A stretch of DNA of 64,000 bases from CBDFKQ01 sp965248855 (GCA_965248855.1 CBDFKQ010000014.1:248001-312000); one strand, 5' to 3'; positions 36,104-45,800 are shown, numbered from the stretch's first letter. The notes: generated from the sequence alone by a model not told the origin. A program made the numbers and translations.

Positions 36104-36133
36104 ACCCTGAACGAGTGGCAGCTCTTTCAGGGT
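36104..36133 (+). promoter_or_regulatory. Two-tier hairpin in the leader of the nitrate operon
   Basis: An 8-bp stem ACCCTGAA / TTCAGGGT closes, after a one-base mismatch on each side, onto GAG / CTC with a 6-nt loop TGGCAG. It lies 182 bp before the transporter start and is not followed by a U-tract. The loop does not fit the ANTAR/NasR hexaloop pattern. A second small hairpin (AAGGTT / AACCTT, 36281-36295) lies just before the start codon. Confidence 0.45.
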
Positions 36134-36314
36134 AATTTATCAGAAGTTTTAAATCTTTATTGACCTAAAACACACTAAATGTATGTCTCAAATATATACG
36201 AAGAACCACGTCACAAATATTACAAAGTTAATTTCAACATAATGATCAATATCAGACTAACTTTTAAACAAAAATAAAAAAAGGTTTTTAACCTTATTAA
36301 ATTCAAATGAAATT

Positions 36315-37607
36315 ATGGAAGATCTAAAAGGACCTCTTAATAAACTTAACATTTTCAGTTTTTCCGGCATTCAAATGCAAACTTTCCATATTACATGGTT
36401 AACTTTCTTTTGTTGTTTTTTTGGATGGTTTGGAATTGCACCCTTAATGCCAACAATCAGAGCAGACTTGGGTTTAACTAAAGCACAGGTTGGCAATACT
36501 ATTATTGCAGCAGTTTCAGCAACTATTTTCGCAAGGTTAATTGTTGGAAGGCTTTGCGATATTTGTGGACCTCGGTTAACCTACACTACAATATTAATTA
36601 TAGGATCAATCCCGGTAATGCTTGTAGGCCTTGCTCATAATTATCAAACATTTCTATTATTCCGATTAGCAATAGGCGTAATAGGTGCATCATTTGTAAT
36701 TACACAATACCACACTTCCATGATGTTTGCACCCAATATTAAAGGAACTGCAAATGCAGTTGCCGGAGGATGGGGAAATTTAGGTGGAGGAGTAACTAAT
36801 ATGGTTATGCCTTTAATTTTTGCAGCAATCGTAGGTTTAGGTTATACAAAATCAGAATCGTGGAGAATAGCAATGGTTTTACCCGGTTTAGCTTTATTAA
36901 TAATGGCTTTTGTGTATTATAGATTTACAAAAGATACACCTGAAGGAAATTTTAAATACATTAAAAAAGAGAAGTCAACCGAAAAAACTTCATGGAAATC
37001 AGTAATATTCGATTGGAGAGTATGGGCATTAGCCTTTGCATACTCAGTTTGTTTTGGAATGGAGATAACGTTTGATAACGTTGCTGCCTTACATTTTGTA
37101 GATACTTTTAAATTGGATCAATCATCTGCAGGTTTTTGGGCCGGTACTTTTGGATTAATGAATATTTTTGCAAGAGCGTTGGGAGGGATAGTTGCCGATA
37201 AAGTTGGAAGGAAATACGGCATGAAGGGAAAGGGTTGGCTATTAGGTTGCATGTTATTGTTCGAGGCGATGGGATTAATGTTATTTTCTAAAGCCGGAGC
37301 ACTTCCAATGGCCATTTTTTCTATGATTTTATTTGCAATGTTTCTTAAAATGGCAAATGGTACCACTTATGCAATTGTTCCCTTTATAAATCAAAAATCA
37401 ATTGGTTTAGTGAGCGGAATAGTTGGTGCAGGAGGAAATATAGGAGGTATGCTATTTGGTTTTCTTTTTAAATCTGAATCTATTACCTATTCACAGGCAT
37501 TTTTCTATATAGGTATCACCGTTGCGGTAGTTTCTATAATTATTTTTATAACCAAGTTCGAAAAAAGCGACGATTCCGGTGTGGTTTCCGCTGAGCTTGC
37601 TATTTAG
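36315..37607 (+). CDS. Nitrate/nitrite transporter, major facilitator superfamily (NarK/NasA type)
   Basis: 430 residues with 12 predicted membrane helices. The nitrate-porter signatures are visible: AGGWGNLGGGVTNMVMP (helix 5) and GIVGAGGNIGGMLFGFLF (helix 11), both glycine-rich nitrate motifs, and substrate-binding arginines in ARLIVGRLCDICGPR (after helix 2) and in the second half (FARALGGIVADKVGRKYGMKGKG). It brings nitrate in, or exchanges nitrate for nitrite, across the inner membrane. It is the first gene of the operon, 15 bp before the reductase gene. Confidence 0.95.
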   Translation: MEDLKGPLNKLNIFSFSGIQMQTFHITWLTFFCCFFGWFGIAPLMPTIRADLGLTKAQVGNTIIAAVSATIFARLIVGRLCDICGPRLTYTTILIIGSIPVMLVGLAHNYQTFLLFRLAIGVIGASFVITQYHTSMMFAPNIKGTANAVAGGWGNLGGGVTNMVMPLIFAAIVGLGYTKSESWRIAMVLPGLALLIMAFVYYRFTKDTPEGNFKYIKKEKSTEKTSWKSVIFDWRVWALAFAYSVCFGMEITFDNVAALHFVDTFKLDQSSAGFWAGTFGLMNIFARALGGIVADKVGRKYGMKGKGWLLGCMLLFEAMGLMLFSKAGALPMAIFSMILFAMFLKMANGTTYAIVPFINQKSIGLVSGIVGAGGNIGGMLFGFLFKSESITYSQAFFYIGITVAVVSIIIFITKFEKSDDSGVVSAELAI

Positions 37608-37622
37608 GAAACAAATTTAATA

Positions 37623-40600
37623 ATGAAAAAGAATAATTCCTTTAAATCAACTTGTTGCTATTGTGGGGTAGGTTGTGGTATCATTGTCAATAAATTACCG
37701 GATGGTAAATTATTGGTTGAGGGAGATAAAGATCATCCGGTAAATAAAGGAATGCTTTGTTCGAAGGGAATGAACTTGCATTATACTGCTATGGATACAT
37801 CAGACAGGCTGATGTATCCTCAAATGCGGTTTAATAAAAACATGCCCTTGCAAAATGTTTCATGGGATAATGCCCTTGAAAGAACAGCTGCTGTTTTCAA
37901 AACATTTATTAAAAAGTATGGCCCCGACTCAGTCGGGTTTTACGTTTCAGGCCAATGCCTTACCGAAGAGTATTATGTGATTAATAAATTAATTAAAGGC
38001 TTTATAGGTTCAAATAATATTGATACTAACTCACGCCTGTGCATGAGTTCGGCCGTTGTTGCTTATAAATTATCTTTAGGAGAAGATTCTGTACCCTTAA
38101 GTTATGAAGATATAGAACTGGGAGATTGTTTTTTAGTTGCAGGTGCTAACCCCGCATGGTGCCATCCCATTTTATGGCGGAGAGTTGAAGCACATAAAAA
38201 TGCACATCCTGAAATTAAAATAATTTGTGTCGACCCCCGAAAAACACAAACGGCTGCAATGGCCGACCTTCATTTACAAATCTATCCGGGCACGGATGTG
38301 GTTTTATTCAATGCAATTGGCAGAATATTAATTGAAAACAATTGGATTGATGATGATTTTATATTTCAACATGCAGATGGCTTTGAAAATTATAAAGAAA
38401 TGGTCTTTAAAAGAAATTTGCAAGAATCGGCATCGATATGCAAAATCCCATCTGACCAAATTTTTACTGCAGCAAAATATATAAATGAATCAAAGGGATT
38501 TATTTCAATGTGGGCAATGGGTTTGAACCAGAGCGTAATTGGAGTAAATAAAAATTTAAGTTTAATAAATATAAATCTTATCACCGGAAAAATAGGAAAG
38601 CCGGGTAATGGTCCATTTTCATTAACCGGACAGCCAAATGCAATGGGTGGTAGAGAAGTTGGTGGTTTATCGAATATGTTGCCCGCACACAGAAATTTAA
38701 ATGATCCGGCTCATAGAAAAGAGGTTGAAGATTTTTGGGGAGGAACAGTAATTTCCCCTAAACCCGGCCTTACTGCAACAGAAATGTTTGAAGCATTAGC
38801 AGATGGAAGAATGAAGGCAATTTGGATAATTTGTACTAATCCACTTGTTAGTTTGCCTGATGTTAGAGTTGCCGAAAAGGCATTACAAAATGCAAAATTT
38901 GTTGTAGTTCAAGAAATGTCTAACAGACCGGAAACGCTAAAGTATGCTGATGTAATTCTGCCCGCTGCAACCTGGGCAGAAAAAGAAGGCACAATGACAA
39001 ATTCAGAGAGGCGAATTTCTTATATGCAAAAAGTAACTCAAGCCCCCGGTGAAGCCCTACCTGATGCAGAAATTATTTGTCGGTTTGCAGAGAAACTTGG
39101 CTTTGGTAATTACTTCAATTATCAAAACGCCTCAGAGATTTATGATGAACATTGTAAACTCACAGAAGGTACTAATATTGATATTAGCGGACTTAATTAT
39201 GATATTTTAAAACAAAATGGAAGCGTTCAATGGCCATTTCCTAAAAATAATATTAATAATGGCACAGATCGTCTTTTCACTGATAAAAAATTTTACACGG
39301 CTAATAGTAAAGCGCAAATAAATTCTTTTTCTGATGAAAACCTTTCAGAAAAATTATCATCAGATTTTCCATTAATCCTTACCACAGGCCGAATAAGGGA
39401 TCAATGGCATACCATGAGCCGCACCGGAAAAGTAAATAAATTAAATAAACATTTTGAAAAACCATTTCTTGAAATTCATCCTATAGACGCAGAAAAAAGA
39501 AACCTAAAAGAAAATGATTTAGCAACAATTTTAAACAATCGTGGAGAAGTAAGAGTAAATATTAAAATTACGGATGAAATTAAAGAAGGAGTTGTCTTTT
39601 TACCAATACATTGGGGAAAAATAATAAATAATGATTTAGGAAGAGCCAATAATATTACCAATAATTTAATTGATTCAAGATCCAAAGAACCTGATTTTAA
39701 ATTCACTGCAGTTGAAGTTAAAAAATATAAAAAGGCGAAGGAAAAAATTATAATAATTGGTGCAGGTTCAGGAGCATATGGTTTTATAAAATCCTATAGA
39801 GAATTAAATTTGGAAGACGAAATTCATATCTTTTCAAAAGAAATTTATCCGTTTTATAATAGGGTTATGTTGCCGGATTACATTAGTGGAGAACAAACAT
39901 GGGAGAAACTGATAAAATTAAATGATTCTGAATTTTTAGATTTAAATTTATTTGTAAACAAAGGAATAACTGTAACACAAATAAATAAAAGCGAAAAATT
40001 TATTACTGATTCCAATAATAAAGTCCATACATACGACAAGCTTATTTTAGCTACCGGCAGTCGGGCATTTATGCCAAAAGATGTTCCAAGAAATTTGCCC
40101 GGAATTTTTAACATGCGTAGCCGCCACGATGCAGACCAATTAATAAAATTATTAGATCAAAATACAAAAGCAATTGTTGTAGGTGGCGGTTTATTAGGCT
40201 TGGAATTAGCAGGTGCCTTTTGCGAATTAAATATTCCTGTCACAATCGTTCATCGTTCAAGCAGATTTATGGATCGCCAACTTGATCCATTGGCCGGCAA
40301 CTTATTACATGAAGAAATAATTGATAAAGGAATTGAAGTTTTATATAATGATGAAGTTAAAAGCTTTATTGGAAATGAAAAACTAACAGGAATTCGTTTA
40401 AAAAGTGGTAGAAAAATAAATTGCGACGTAATTATTTTCGCAGTTGGTACAGTACCCAATATTAATATTGCACAAGAATCTCAATTGGAATGCAATAGAG
40501 GAGTGGTTGTTAATGAATACCTTCAAACATCCGATGAAAATATTTTTGCAATAGGCGAAATAGCTGAATTCAATCGGCAAATGTGGGGTATAACTTCTGC

Positions 40601-41132
40601 CGCTGAACAGCAGGCAGAAATTGCAGCACAATTTATTACCGGCCATTTTATAAAATTCTACACCGGCTCATTGTCTATGAATATTTTAAAAATGAAAGAT
40701 CTTTCTCTTTGTTCTTTAGGTATTCCTGAAATTCCTAAAAATAGTGAAGGCTACGAAGAAATCATTTTTATTGACCGGGCCAAACGATTTTATAAAAAAT
40801 GTATCATTCATAATGATAAATTGGTTGGCGCTATTTTAATGGGAGATAAATCGGAGTTTATTGATTTTAAAGAATTGATTTCACAAGGAGTAGAATTATC
40901 AGAAAAGCGATTGCAATTATTACGATCAGGTAATGCATCAGAACCTGTAATTGGCAAATTGGTATGTTCCTGCAATAATGTTGGAGAAGGAAATCTTATA
41001 AAGGTTATTGAATCGGGATGCGATTTGTTAGCTGATCTTTGTCAGAAAACAGGAGCAGGAATGGGATGTGGAAGTTGCAAACCGGAAGTAAAACAAATTT
41101 TAGAGAAAAGATTAGTTTTAAGTATGGAGTAA
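37623..41132 (+). CDS. Assimilatory nitrate reductase fused to FAD/NAD(P)-dependent reductase and BFD-like [2Fe-2S] domain
   Basis: 1169 residues. Part 1 (1 to about 700): a Mo-bis-MGD nitrate reductase with the [4Fe-4S] cysteines Cys11, Cys14, Cys18 and Cys46 and the Mo-ligand Cys140 in NTDNSRLCMSSAV-like context (SRLCMSSAV). Part 2 (about 708-1090): a pyridine-nucleotide-disulfide-type flavoprotein with FAD motif IIIIGAGSGAYGF, NAD motif AIVVGGGLLGLELAGAF and IFAIGEIAEF. Part 3 (about 1108-1165): a BFD-like domain with CSCNN and GMGCGSC. The chain reduces nitrate to nitrite in the cytosol, with the flavin domain feeding electrons from NAD(P)H, a role done by a separate NasC/NasB-type protein elsewhere. 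There is no Tat signal, consistent with assimilation. Confidence 0.92.
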   Translation: MKKNNSFKSTCCYCGVGCGIIVNKLPDGKLLVEGDKDHPVNKGMLCSKGMNLHYTAMDTSDRLMYPQMRFNKNMPLQNVSWDNALERTAAVFKTFIKKYGPDSVGFYVSGQCLTEEYYVINKLIKGFIGSNNIDTNSRLCMSSAVVAYKLSLGEDSVPLSYEDIELGDCFLVAGANPAWCHPILWRRVEAHKNAHPEIKIICVDPRKTQTAAMADLHLQIYPGTDVVLFNAIGRILIENNWIDDDFIFQHADGFENYKEMVFKRNLQESASICKIPSDQIFTAAKYINESKGFISMWAMGLNQSVIGVNKNLSLININLITGKIGKPGNGPFSLTGQPNAMGGREVGGLSNMLPAHRNLNDPAHRKEVEDFWGGTVISPKPGLTATEMFEALADGRMKAIWIICTNPLVSLPDVRVAEKALQNAKFVVVQEMSNRPETLKYADVILPAATWAEKEGTMTNSERRISYMQKVTQAPGEALPDAEIICRFAEKLGFGNYFNYQNASEIYDEHCKLTEGTNIDISGLNYDILKQNGSVQWPFPKNNINNGTDRLFTDKKFYTANSKAQINSFSDENLSEKLSSDFPLILTTGRIRDQWHTMSRTGKVNKLNKHFEKPFLEIHPIDAEKRNLKENDLATILNNRGEVRVNIKITDEIKEGVVFLPIHWGKIINNDLGRANNITNNLIDSRSKEPDFKFTAVEVKKYKKAKEKIIIIGAGSGAYGFIKSYRELNLEDEIHIFSKEIYPFYNRVMLPDYISGEQTWEKLIKLNDSEFLDLNLFVNKGITVTQINKSEKFITDSNNKVHTYDKLILATGSRAFMPKDVPRNLPGIFNMRSRHDADQLIKLLDQNTKAIVVGGGLLGLELAGAFCELNIPVTIVHRSSRFMDRQLDPLAGNLLHEEIIDKGIEVLYNDEVKSFIGNEKLTGIRLKSGRKINCDVIIFAVGTVPNINIAQESQLECNRGVVVNEYLQTSDENIFAIGEIAEFNRQMWGITSAAEQQAEIAAQFITGHFIKFYTGSLSMNILKMKDLSLCSLGIPEIPKNSEGYEEIIFIDRAKRFYKKCIIHNDKLVGAILMGDKSEFIDFKELISQGVELSEKRLQLLRSGNASEPVIGKLVCSCNNVGEGNLIKVIESGCDLLADLCQKTGAGMGCGSCKPEVKQILEKRLVLSME

Positions 41133-41179
41133 TAAATATCATTTTTATTATTTCTGATTACTCAAATTCAAATAATTCT

Positions 41180-42643
41180 ATGCGAGATTATTATTCAATT
41201 AAAATAAATTTTCCGGGTGGCATCATCTCACCCGGAAATTTATTAAATATATTAAAAGCCGCTCACACAGCAAAAGTAAAAAGTGTGCGTTTTGGTTTAA
41301 GACAACAATTGATAATGGAAGTTTTTCGTGAACAATTTAATTCTTTTAAAGCTTCACTTATAGAATTAAATGCTGATTATGAAGTGAATAACGATGTTTT
41401 TCCAAATATTGTAAGTTCATATCCCATCAGCGAATCATTTTCAACCGGCAATTGGCTTACTGAAGGTATTTATAAAGATATCTTTGATTTATTTGATTTT
41501 AAATCAAAGCTTAAAATCAACATTGTTGATCTCAATCAAAGTTTTACTCCGTTTTTTACAGGAAATTTAAATTTTATTGCCTCTGAAGATGCAAATTTTT
41601 GGTTCTTGTTTATTCGATTTCCTAAAACAAATAATATTTATAAATGGGAAAATTTAATTTTTACGAATGAAATTTCAAGATTATCAAAAACAATAGAAGA
41701 AGTAATTTTTAATCAACCCGATTTATTTTATGAAAATCCACTTGCTGATGGGAAAGCCTTATTTAAACACTTAGAAGACAATTATTATTTTATAAATAAA
41801 CCCATGGAAAGCGAATTAGAATTGCCTCCATTTATGTTGCCTTATTACGAAGGCTTCAATAAAGATAATAACAAATTGTGGCTGGGTTTATATAGAAGAA
41901 ACGAATTATATACTGTTTCCTTTCTCAATGATTTATGCAATGTGTGCTTGCAAACTAAAATTGGACAAATATTAGTTACCAATTGGAAATCTATTATTAT
42001 TAAAGATATAAATGTTGAAGAAAGACATTTATGGAGCAGAATTCTTGATTATCATCAAATGAATATCCGACATGGCGCGAGTGAATTAAACTGGCAATTG
42101 GAAGATAATAATGATGAGGCTATAGAATTAAAACATCAACTTGTAAAATATTTAGATAAATACGATGCCCGTACCTATGGTTTAAGTTTTGCAATCCAAA
42201 CCAAGCCTAAATCTGAGTTATTTGGTTCAATAATTATCAGAAAAAAACCATTGCTGAGTATTTCAGGTACAGGTTTTTTTAATGTATTTGATATATTATA
42301 TACTGAAGATTTCAATCCCAACAGTCGTAAATTAAAAGTTTTTCAGAAAAATTTATTAAAATTACATTTGGGCGAGCAGCTGCGCAGATTGTGTAGGGTA
42401 TATTATCATTCATTTGCAAACCCTGCAAAAGTTGTTGAAACAAGAAATGAAGAGGTGGATTTCGAAAATATTTCAATCTATCATTCTTGCAGGTATTGTT
42501 TTACAATTTATGATCAATATTTCGGCGATTCAATAAATCAAATAAATCCCGGAATTCCATTTAATGAATTACCCGAAACTTTTATTTGTTCTGTTTGTGA
42601 AGCTCCAAAATCTGATTTTGTTGAAGTAAATTCATATGGTTAA
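41180..42643 (+). CDS. Sulfite/nitrite-reductase-like protein without siroheme cysteines, with C-terminal rubredoxin domain
   Basis: 487 residues from ATG 41180, 47 bp after the reductase stop; the frame stays open upstream but overlaps the previous gene. Residues 1-65 match a nitrite/sulfite reductase ferredoxin-like half domain (YYSIKINFPGGIISPGNLLN, RFGLRQQLIMEV). A second copy lies near 235-300 (LWLGLYRRNELY, IGQILVTNWKSIIIKDI). The cysteine pairs that bind the siroheme-Fe4S4 centre in this family are absent. The last about 50 residues are a rubredoxin: CRYC ... NPGIPFNELP ... CSVC, one iron per four cysteines. It likely passes electrons for nitrate reduction instead of reducing nitrite itself. 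That role is inferred from the operon and the domains. Confidence 0.75.
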   Translation: MRDYYSIKINFPGGIISPGNLLNILKAAHTAKVKSVRFGLRQQLIMEVFREQFNSFKASLIELNADYEVNNDVFPNIVSSYPISESFSTGNWLTEGIYKDIFDLFDFKSKLKINIVDLNQSFTPFFTGNLNFIASEDANFWFLFIRFPKTNNIYKWENLIFTNEISRLSKTIEEVIFNQPDLFYENPLADGKALFKHLEDNYYFINKPMESELELPPFMLPYYEGFNKDNNKLWLGLYRRNELYTVSFLNDLCNVCLQTKIGQILVTNWKSIIIKDINVEERHLWSRILDYHQMNIRHGASELNWQLEDNNDEAIELKHQLVKYLDKYDARTYGLSFAIQTKPKSELFGSIIIRKKPLLSISGTGFFNVFDILYTEDFNPNSRKLKVFQKNLLKLHLGEQLRRLCRVYYHSFANPAKVVETRNEEVDFENISIYHSCRYCFTIYDQYFGDSINQINPGIPFNELPETFICSVCEAPKSDFVEVNSYG

Positions 42644-43252
42644 ACATGAATATACCTTTAGATTTACCTCGATGTAAAATTCTAAGAATTCTATCTTATC
42701 ATTTTTTTCTTTTCTTATAAAGAATTTTCACAATTGTGAAAAGTTAACAACGGAGTCTTAAGTTATCTATGATGACTCTTTTCAGGCAATTTATCCTGCA
42801 AAACAAAACATCCCTTATTAACATTACGATATAAAACCTTGGCCATAGTGGGCATACTTTTGTGAAAATAAATTAATGATTATATCCTCAAAATAGCTGT
42901 TAATCTCAAAAGAAGAGAATGGTTCAAAGCACTTTTTAATCATTCCAATAGTGTGAATTTTCTTTTTCGTCAACTGCTTGAATCATATATATGTAAAAAT
43001 CCTATATCATAACTTTAATACTTTAAAGTGATGGGTTCTGAAAGAATCTAAAGGTATTTCATAATATACAGATAAAAAGACAAGGGTGAACTTTAAATAA
43101 CCAATACTACATTAACAAATCAACTTATTATGACAGTTTCATAAATATGAAAAATTAAATGTAACAAAGGTTTTTCTTTCCCGTAGGTAACATTAAGATA
43201 CTAAGTACACGATAAGAAAAATTTAAATATTTTTACTTAACTTATTTTAAAT
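42644..43252. other. Intergenic region with an 18-bp perfect palindrome
   Basis: About 610 bp between the nitrate operon and the metalloprotease. TTTTCACAATTGTGAAAA (42725-42742) is a perfect palindrome and a candidate operator. A 39-codon minus-strand frame (42824-42943) begins with ATG, but it has no recognisable family and I do not call it a gene. No terminator with a U-tract follows the nitrate operon. Confidence 0.45.
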
Positions 43253-45784
43253 ATGAAGTACATTTTATCTGTTTTAATTTATTTATCAATCAGCATTGGG
43301 TTATTCGCACAGCTCCCAACTTTTAAAGCCGGCACTGTCTCTCATTATGACGAAAGCACACCACAAAGCAGTGCACGGACAATTGAAGAAAAATCATATA
43401 AAACACTTTCCGCCCGGTTCAAAAAATATGATATTTATAATTTAGACACCAAGGCACTGGGGTCATTTATAAAATCATCAGGCAACAATGCAATGTTTTC
43501 TCTGGAATTTGGGGATAAATACAACTGGGAAATAGATTTAAGACCGGAAACTTTGCTTTCTAAAGATTATAAAGCCTATGCCCTTACAGCCAATGGAAAA
43601 ATAGAGGTAAGCAAACCTGAAAACATTACTTATAAAGGTACAATTACCAATCAGGATGCCAAGATAAGGATGACCGTTGATGGTACTAAAATTTCATGCT
43701 TTATTACAGTTGACGGGAAAAAAATATATGTAGAACAATTGAACGGATTGCTAAATTCGAGCGAAAAAAGTTCAAATTATGTTATATATGATGCAAATGA
43801 TGTAAAAAAGGAGGGTGAGCTTTTGTGCCAATCTATTAAAGATGAGAAAGAGAAAAAACATATAGACAACAGAATAGCAGCATCTTCATGTAGTGGCCTA
43901 TGGCAAGATAGATTAGCTACTTATGCTACATTTACCAGGTTTTCAGACGCCGGAGGTGTAACACAGGTAAATAATGAGATATTAACTATTCTCAATAATG
44001 TTCAAGGTAATTACGATGAATATAAAGTTAAGTTGGCAGTAGTAGAACAGGAAGTTGCCACTTGCGCAACCTGCGAGCCTTGGAGTACTCCTTCAAGCCC
44101 TAATGATTTGCTTACAAAGTTTACCAATTGGGGTCCTACCGGTTTTTCAAAAGTACATGACGAAGGAATTTGCTTTTTTAAAGGCAGCGCTTCCGGTGTT
44201 GTAGGTGTAGCATGGGTTGGTGCCATTTGTACAAATAACAGATACTGCGTAGTAGATAAGTTATCATCAGCAGAAAGAAACAGGCAGGAAGTTGCGCACG
44301 AAATGGGCCATAATTTTGGTGCACAACATGATGCCAGTGGCTCCCCATATATTATGGCACCTTTCATTAATGGAACCACAGTATGGTCTGATGCATCAAA
44401 GCAATCGATTAACAGCCAATTATCAAAACAAACATGTTTTGCATGTATATCGGATACCTTACCAAAAGTTTGTTCTGCACCTTCTGCACTTACAGTTTCG
44501 GGTATATCAGGTGACAGAGCAACTTTGAATTGGAACAATGTACCCAATGTATCATCTTATAAAATTCAATATAGGGTGATAGGAGACCAAACATGGATTG
44601 AAGTGAATCAGGCAAGTAATTCAATAAACCTTACAGGTTTAAAAGTATCAACTACTTATGAATGGCAGGTAAGTACAACTTGTACTTCTTCAAATTCCGG
44701 ATTTACTGTTGGCCCTAACTTTACTACTACAGCTGTTATCACTCCGCCACCTGTATGTGCTAAGCCCGAAGGTTTAAATGTACAAAATCTTCAGACTACC
44801 TCTGTAACACTTAGCTGGAACGCAATAACCGGTGTTAAAGATTATACAGTTCAGGTAAGAGGAAAAGATAGTGTATGGCAAAGCTTCACCGCATCATCAA
44901 ATAGTATTAATATAAATGGGCTTCTGCCGGGAGTAAAATATGAATGGCAGGTAAAATCTAATTGCACAGATGCAAGTTCTGATTTTACCGGCGGTCCTTC
45001 TTTTACTACCAACATTATTAAACCTGATCCTTCAAGCAAACTACCTTGGACGGAAGATTTCACTCTTCCGGAAAAGACAACTGTTGACAATGACACAACC
45101 AAGTGGACCAGCTCTATATTAAGTTCAAACAATGGATATGCAGAGGTTAGAAACGGGCAATTTACTGTTAGCGGCGCAACTGCCGAGTGGATTGGTGAAA
45201 AGATATTTTTTGGCAGTGCAACTGCTGTTAAATTTTCAACGGAAATTAGACCTTCTTCTAATAATACCAATAATGATATAATAAAAATTTCATACAGGTT
45301 TGATGACAATGCCTGGAGCGATGTATCTACTTATGGAGGGAATGTTAATAGAGTTGCAAGCCTTAAATTTTCAGGTACTGTTAAGAGTGTACAAATAAAA
45401 ATGACAAGTACTGTGGCAACCGGCAATACTTTATCTATTGATAATGTTAAGTTTAGATGCGCATCCAATTGTCCTGCTGCAAGTTCTAGTTCAGTGGCCA
45501 TTTATACTGAACCAACAGTGGAGTTGACAGAAAAGAGTGAGCCTGAAGTTAAATATTCGCCAAACCCTTTTGCCCAAAGTATTTCGATTGATTTAAATGG
45601 AACATCTGCCAAGGAAGTAGATGTGGTGGTTTATAACTCAATGGGTAATATAGTATATCAAAAGAAAGGACATCAATCGGATTTGCCTATTGTTTTAGGT
45701 GATAATTTCACTGAAGGTGTTTACTTTGTTAAGATATCGTCACCTGTGTTTAACAAATCAATTAAAATTATAAAAATCAGATAA
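43253..45784 (+). CDS. Secreted M12B-like (reprolysin-type) zinc metalloprotease with FnIII domains and T9SS sorting domain
   Basis: 843 residues. The signal peptide ends GLFAQ. A propeptide-like region follows (about 20-205). The metzincin catalytic domain (about 210-400) carries the zinc motif VAHEMGHNFGAQHD (about 346-359) and a Met-turn-like YIMAPF. Two fibronectin type III domains (about 405-490 and 500-580) share the phrase YEWQV. A beta-sandwich region (about 595-740, PWTEDFTLPE onward) resembles a MAM/CBM-like module. The last about 80 residues are a T9SS sorting domain (VKYSPNPFAQSISI, TEGVYFVKIS). It probably digests extracellular protein. A strong terminator follows. Confidence 0.92.
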   Translation: MKYILSVLIYLSISIGLFAQLPTFKAGTVSHYDESTPQSSARTIEEKSYKTLSARFKKYDIYNLDTKALGSFIKSSGNNAMFSLEFGDKYNWEIDLRPETLLSKDYKAYALTANGKIEVSKPENITYKGTITNQDAKIRMTVDGTKISCFITVDGKKIYVEQLNGLLNSSEKSSNYVIYDANDVKKEGELLCQSIKDEKEKKHIDNRIAASSCSGLWQDRLATYATFTRFSDAGGVTQVNNEILTILNNVQGNYDEYKVKLAVVEQEVATCATCEPWSTPSSPNDLLTKFTNWGPTGFSKVHDEGICFFKGSASGVVGVAWVGAICTNNRYCVVDKLSSAERNRQEVAHEMGHNFGAQHDASGSPYIMAPFINGTTVWSDASKQSINSQLSKQTCFACISDTLPKVCSAPSALTVSGISGDRATLNWNNVPNVSSYKIQYRVIGDQTWIEVNQASNSINLTGLKVSTTYEWQVSTTCTSSNSGFTVGPNFTTTAVITPPPVCAKPEGLNVQNLQTTSVTLSWNAITGVKDYTVQVRGKDSVWQSFTASSNSININGLLPGVKYEWQVKSNCTDASSDFTGGPSFTTNIIKPDPSSKLPWTEDFTLPEKTTVDNDTTKWTSSILSSNNGYAEVRNGQFTVSGATAEWIGEKIFFGSATAVKFSTEIRPSSNNTNNDIIKISYRFDDNAWSDVSTYGGNVNRVASLKFSGTVKSVQIKMTSTVATGNTLSIDNVKFRCASNCPAASSSSVAIYTEPTVELTEKSEPEVKYSPNPFAQSISIDLNGTSAKEVDVVVYNSMGNIVYQKKGHQSDLPIVLGDNFTEGVYFVKISSPVFNKSIKIIKIR

Positions 45785-45800
45785 TTATTAAAACTTAATA

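Noticed and set aside
36104..36133. ANTAR/NasR-type antitermination leader of the nitrate operon
   Set aside because: Only one hairpin of the type, the hexaloop TGGCAG lacks the conserved A1 and G4, no second matching hairpin and no ANTAR protein gene in the locus.
42824..42943. 39-codon minus-strand frame with ATG in the region after the nitrate operon
   Set aside because: Short, no family resemblance, no promoter or conserved neighbour, and such frames are expected by chance in 600 bp of non-coding DNA.
43141..43252. Riboswitch or promoter before the metalloprotease
   Set aside because: No recognisable aptamer core, and no convincing TTG / TAnnTTTG pair could be placed.
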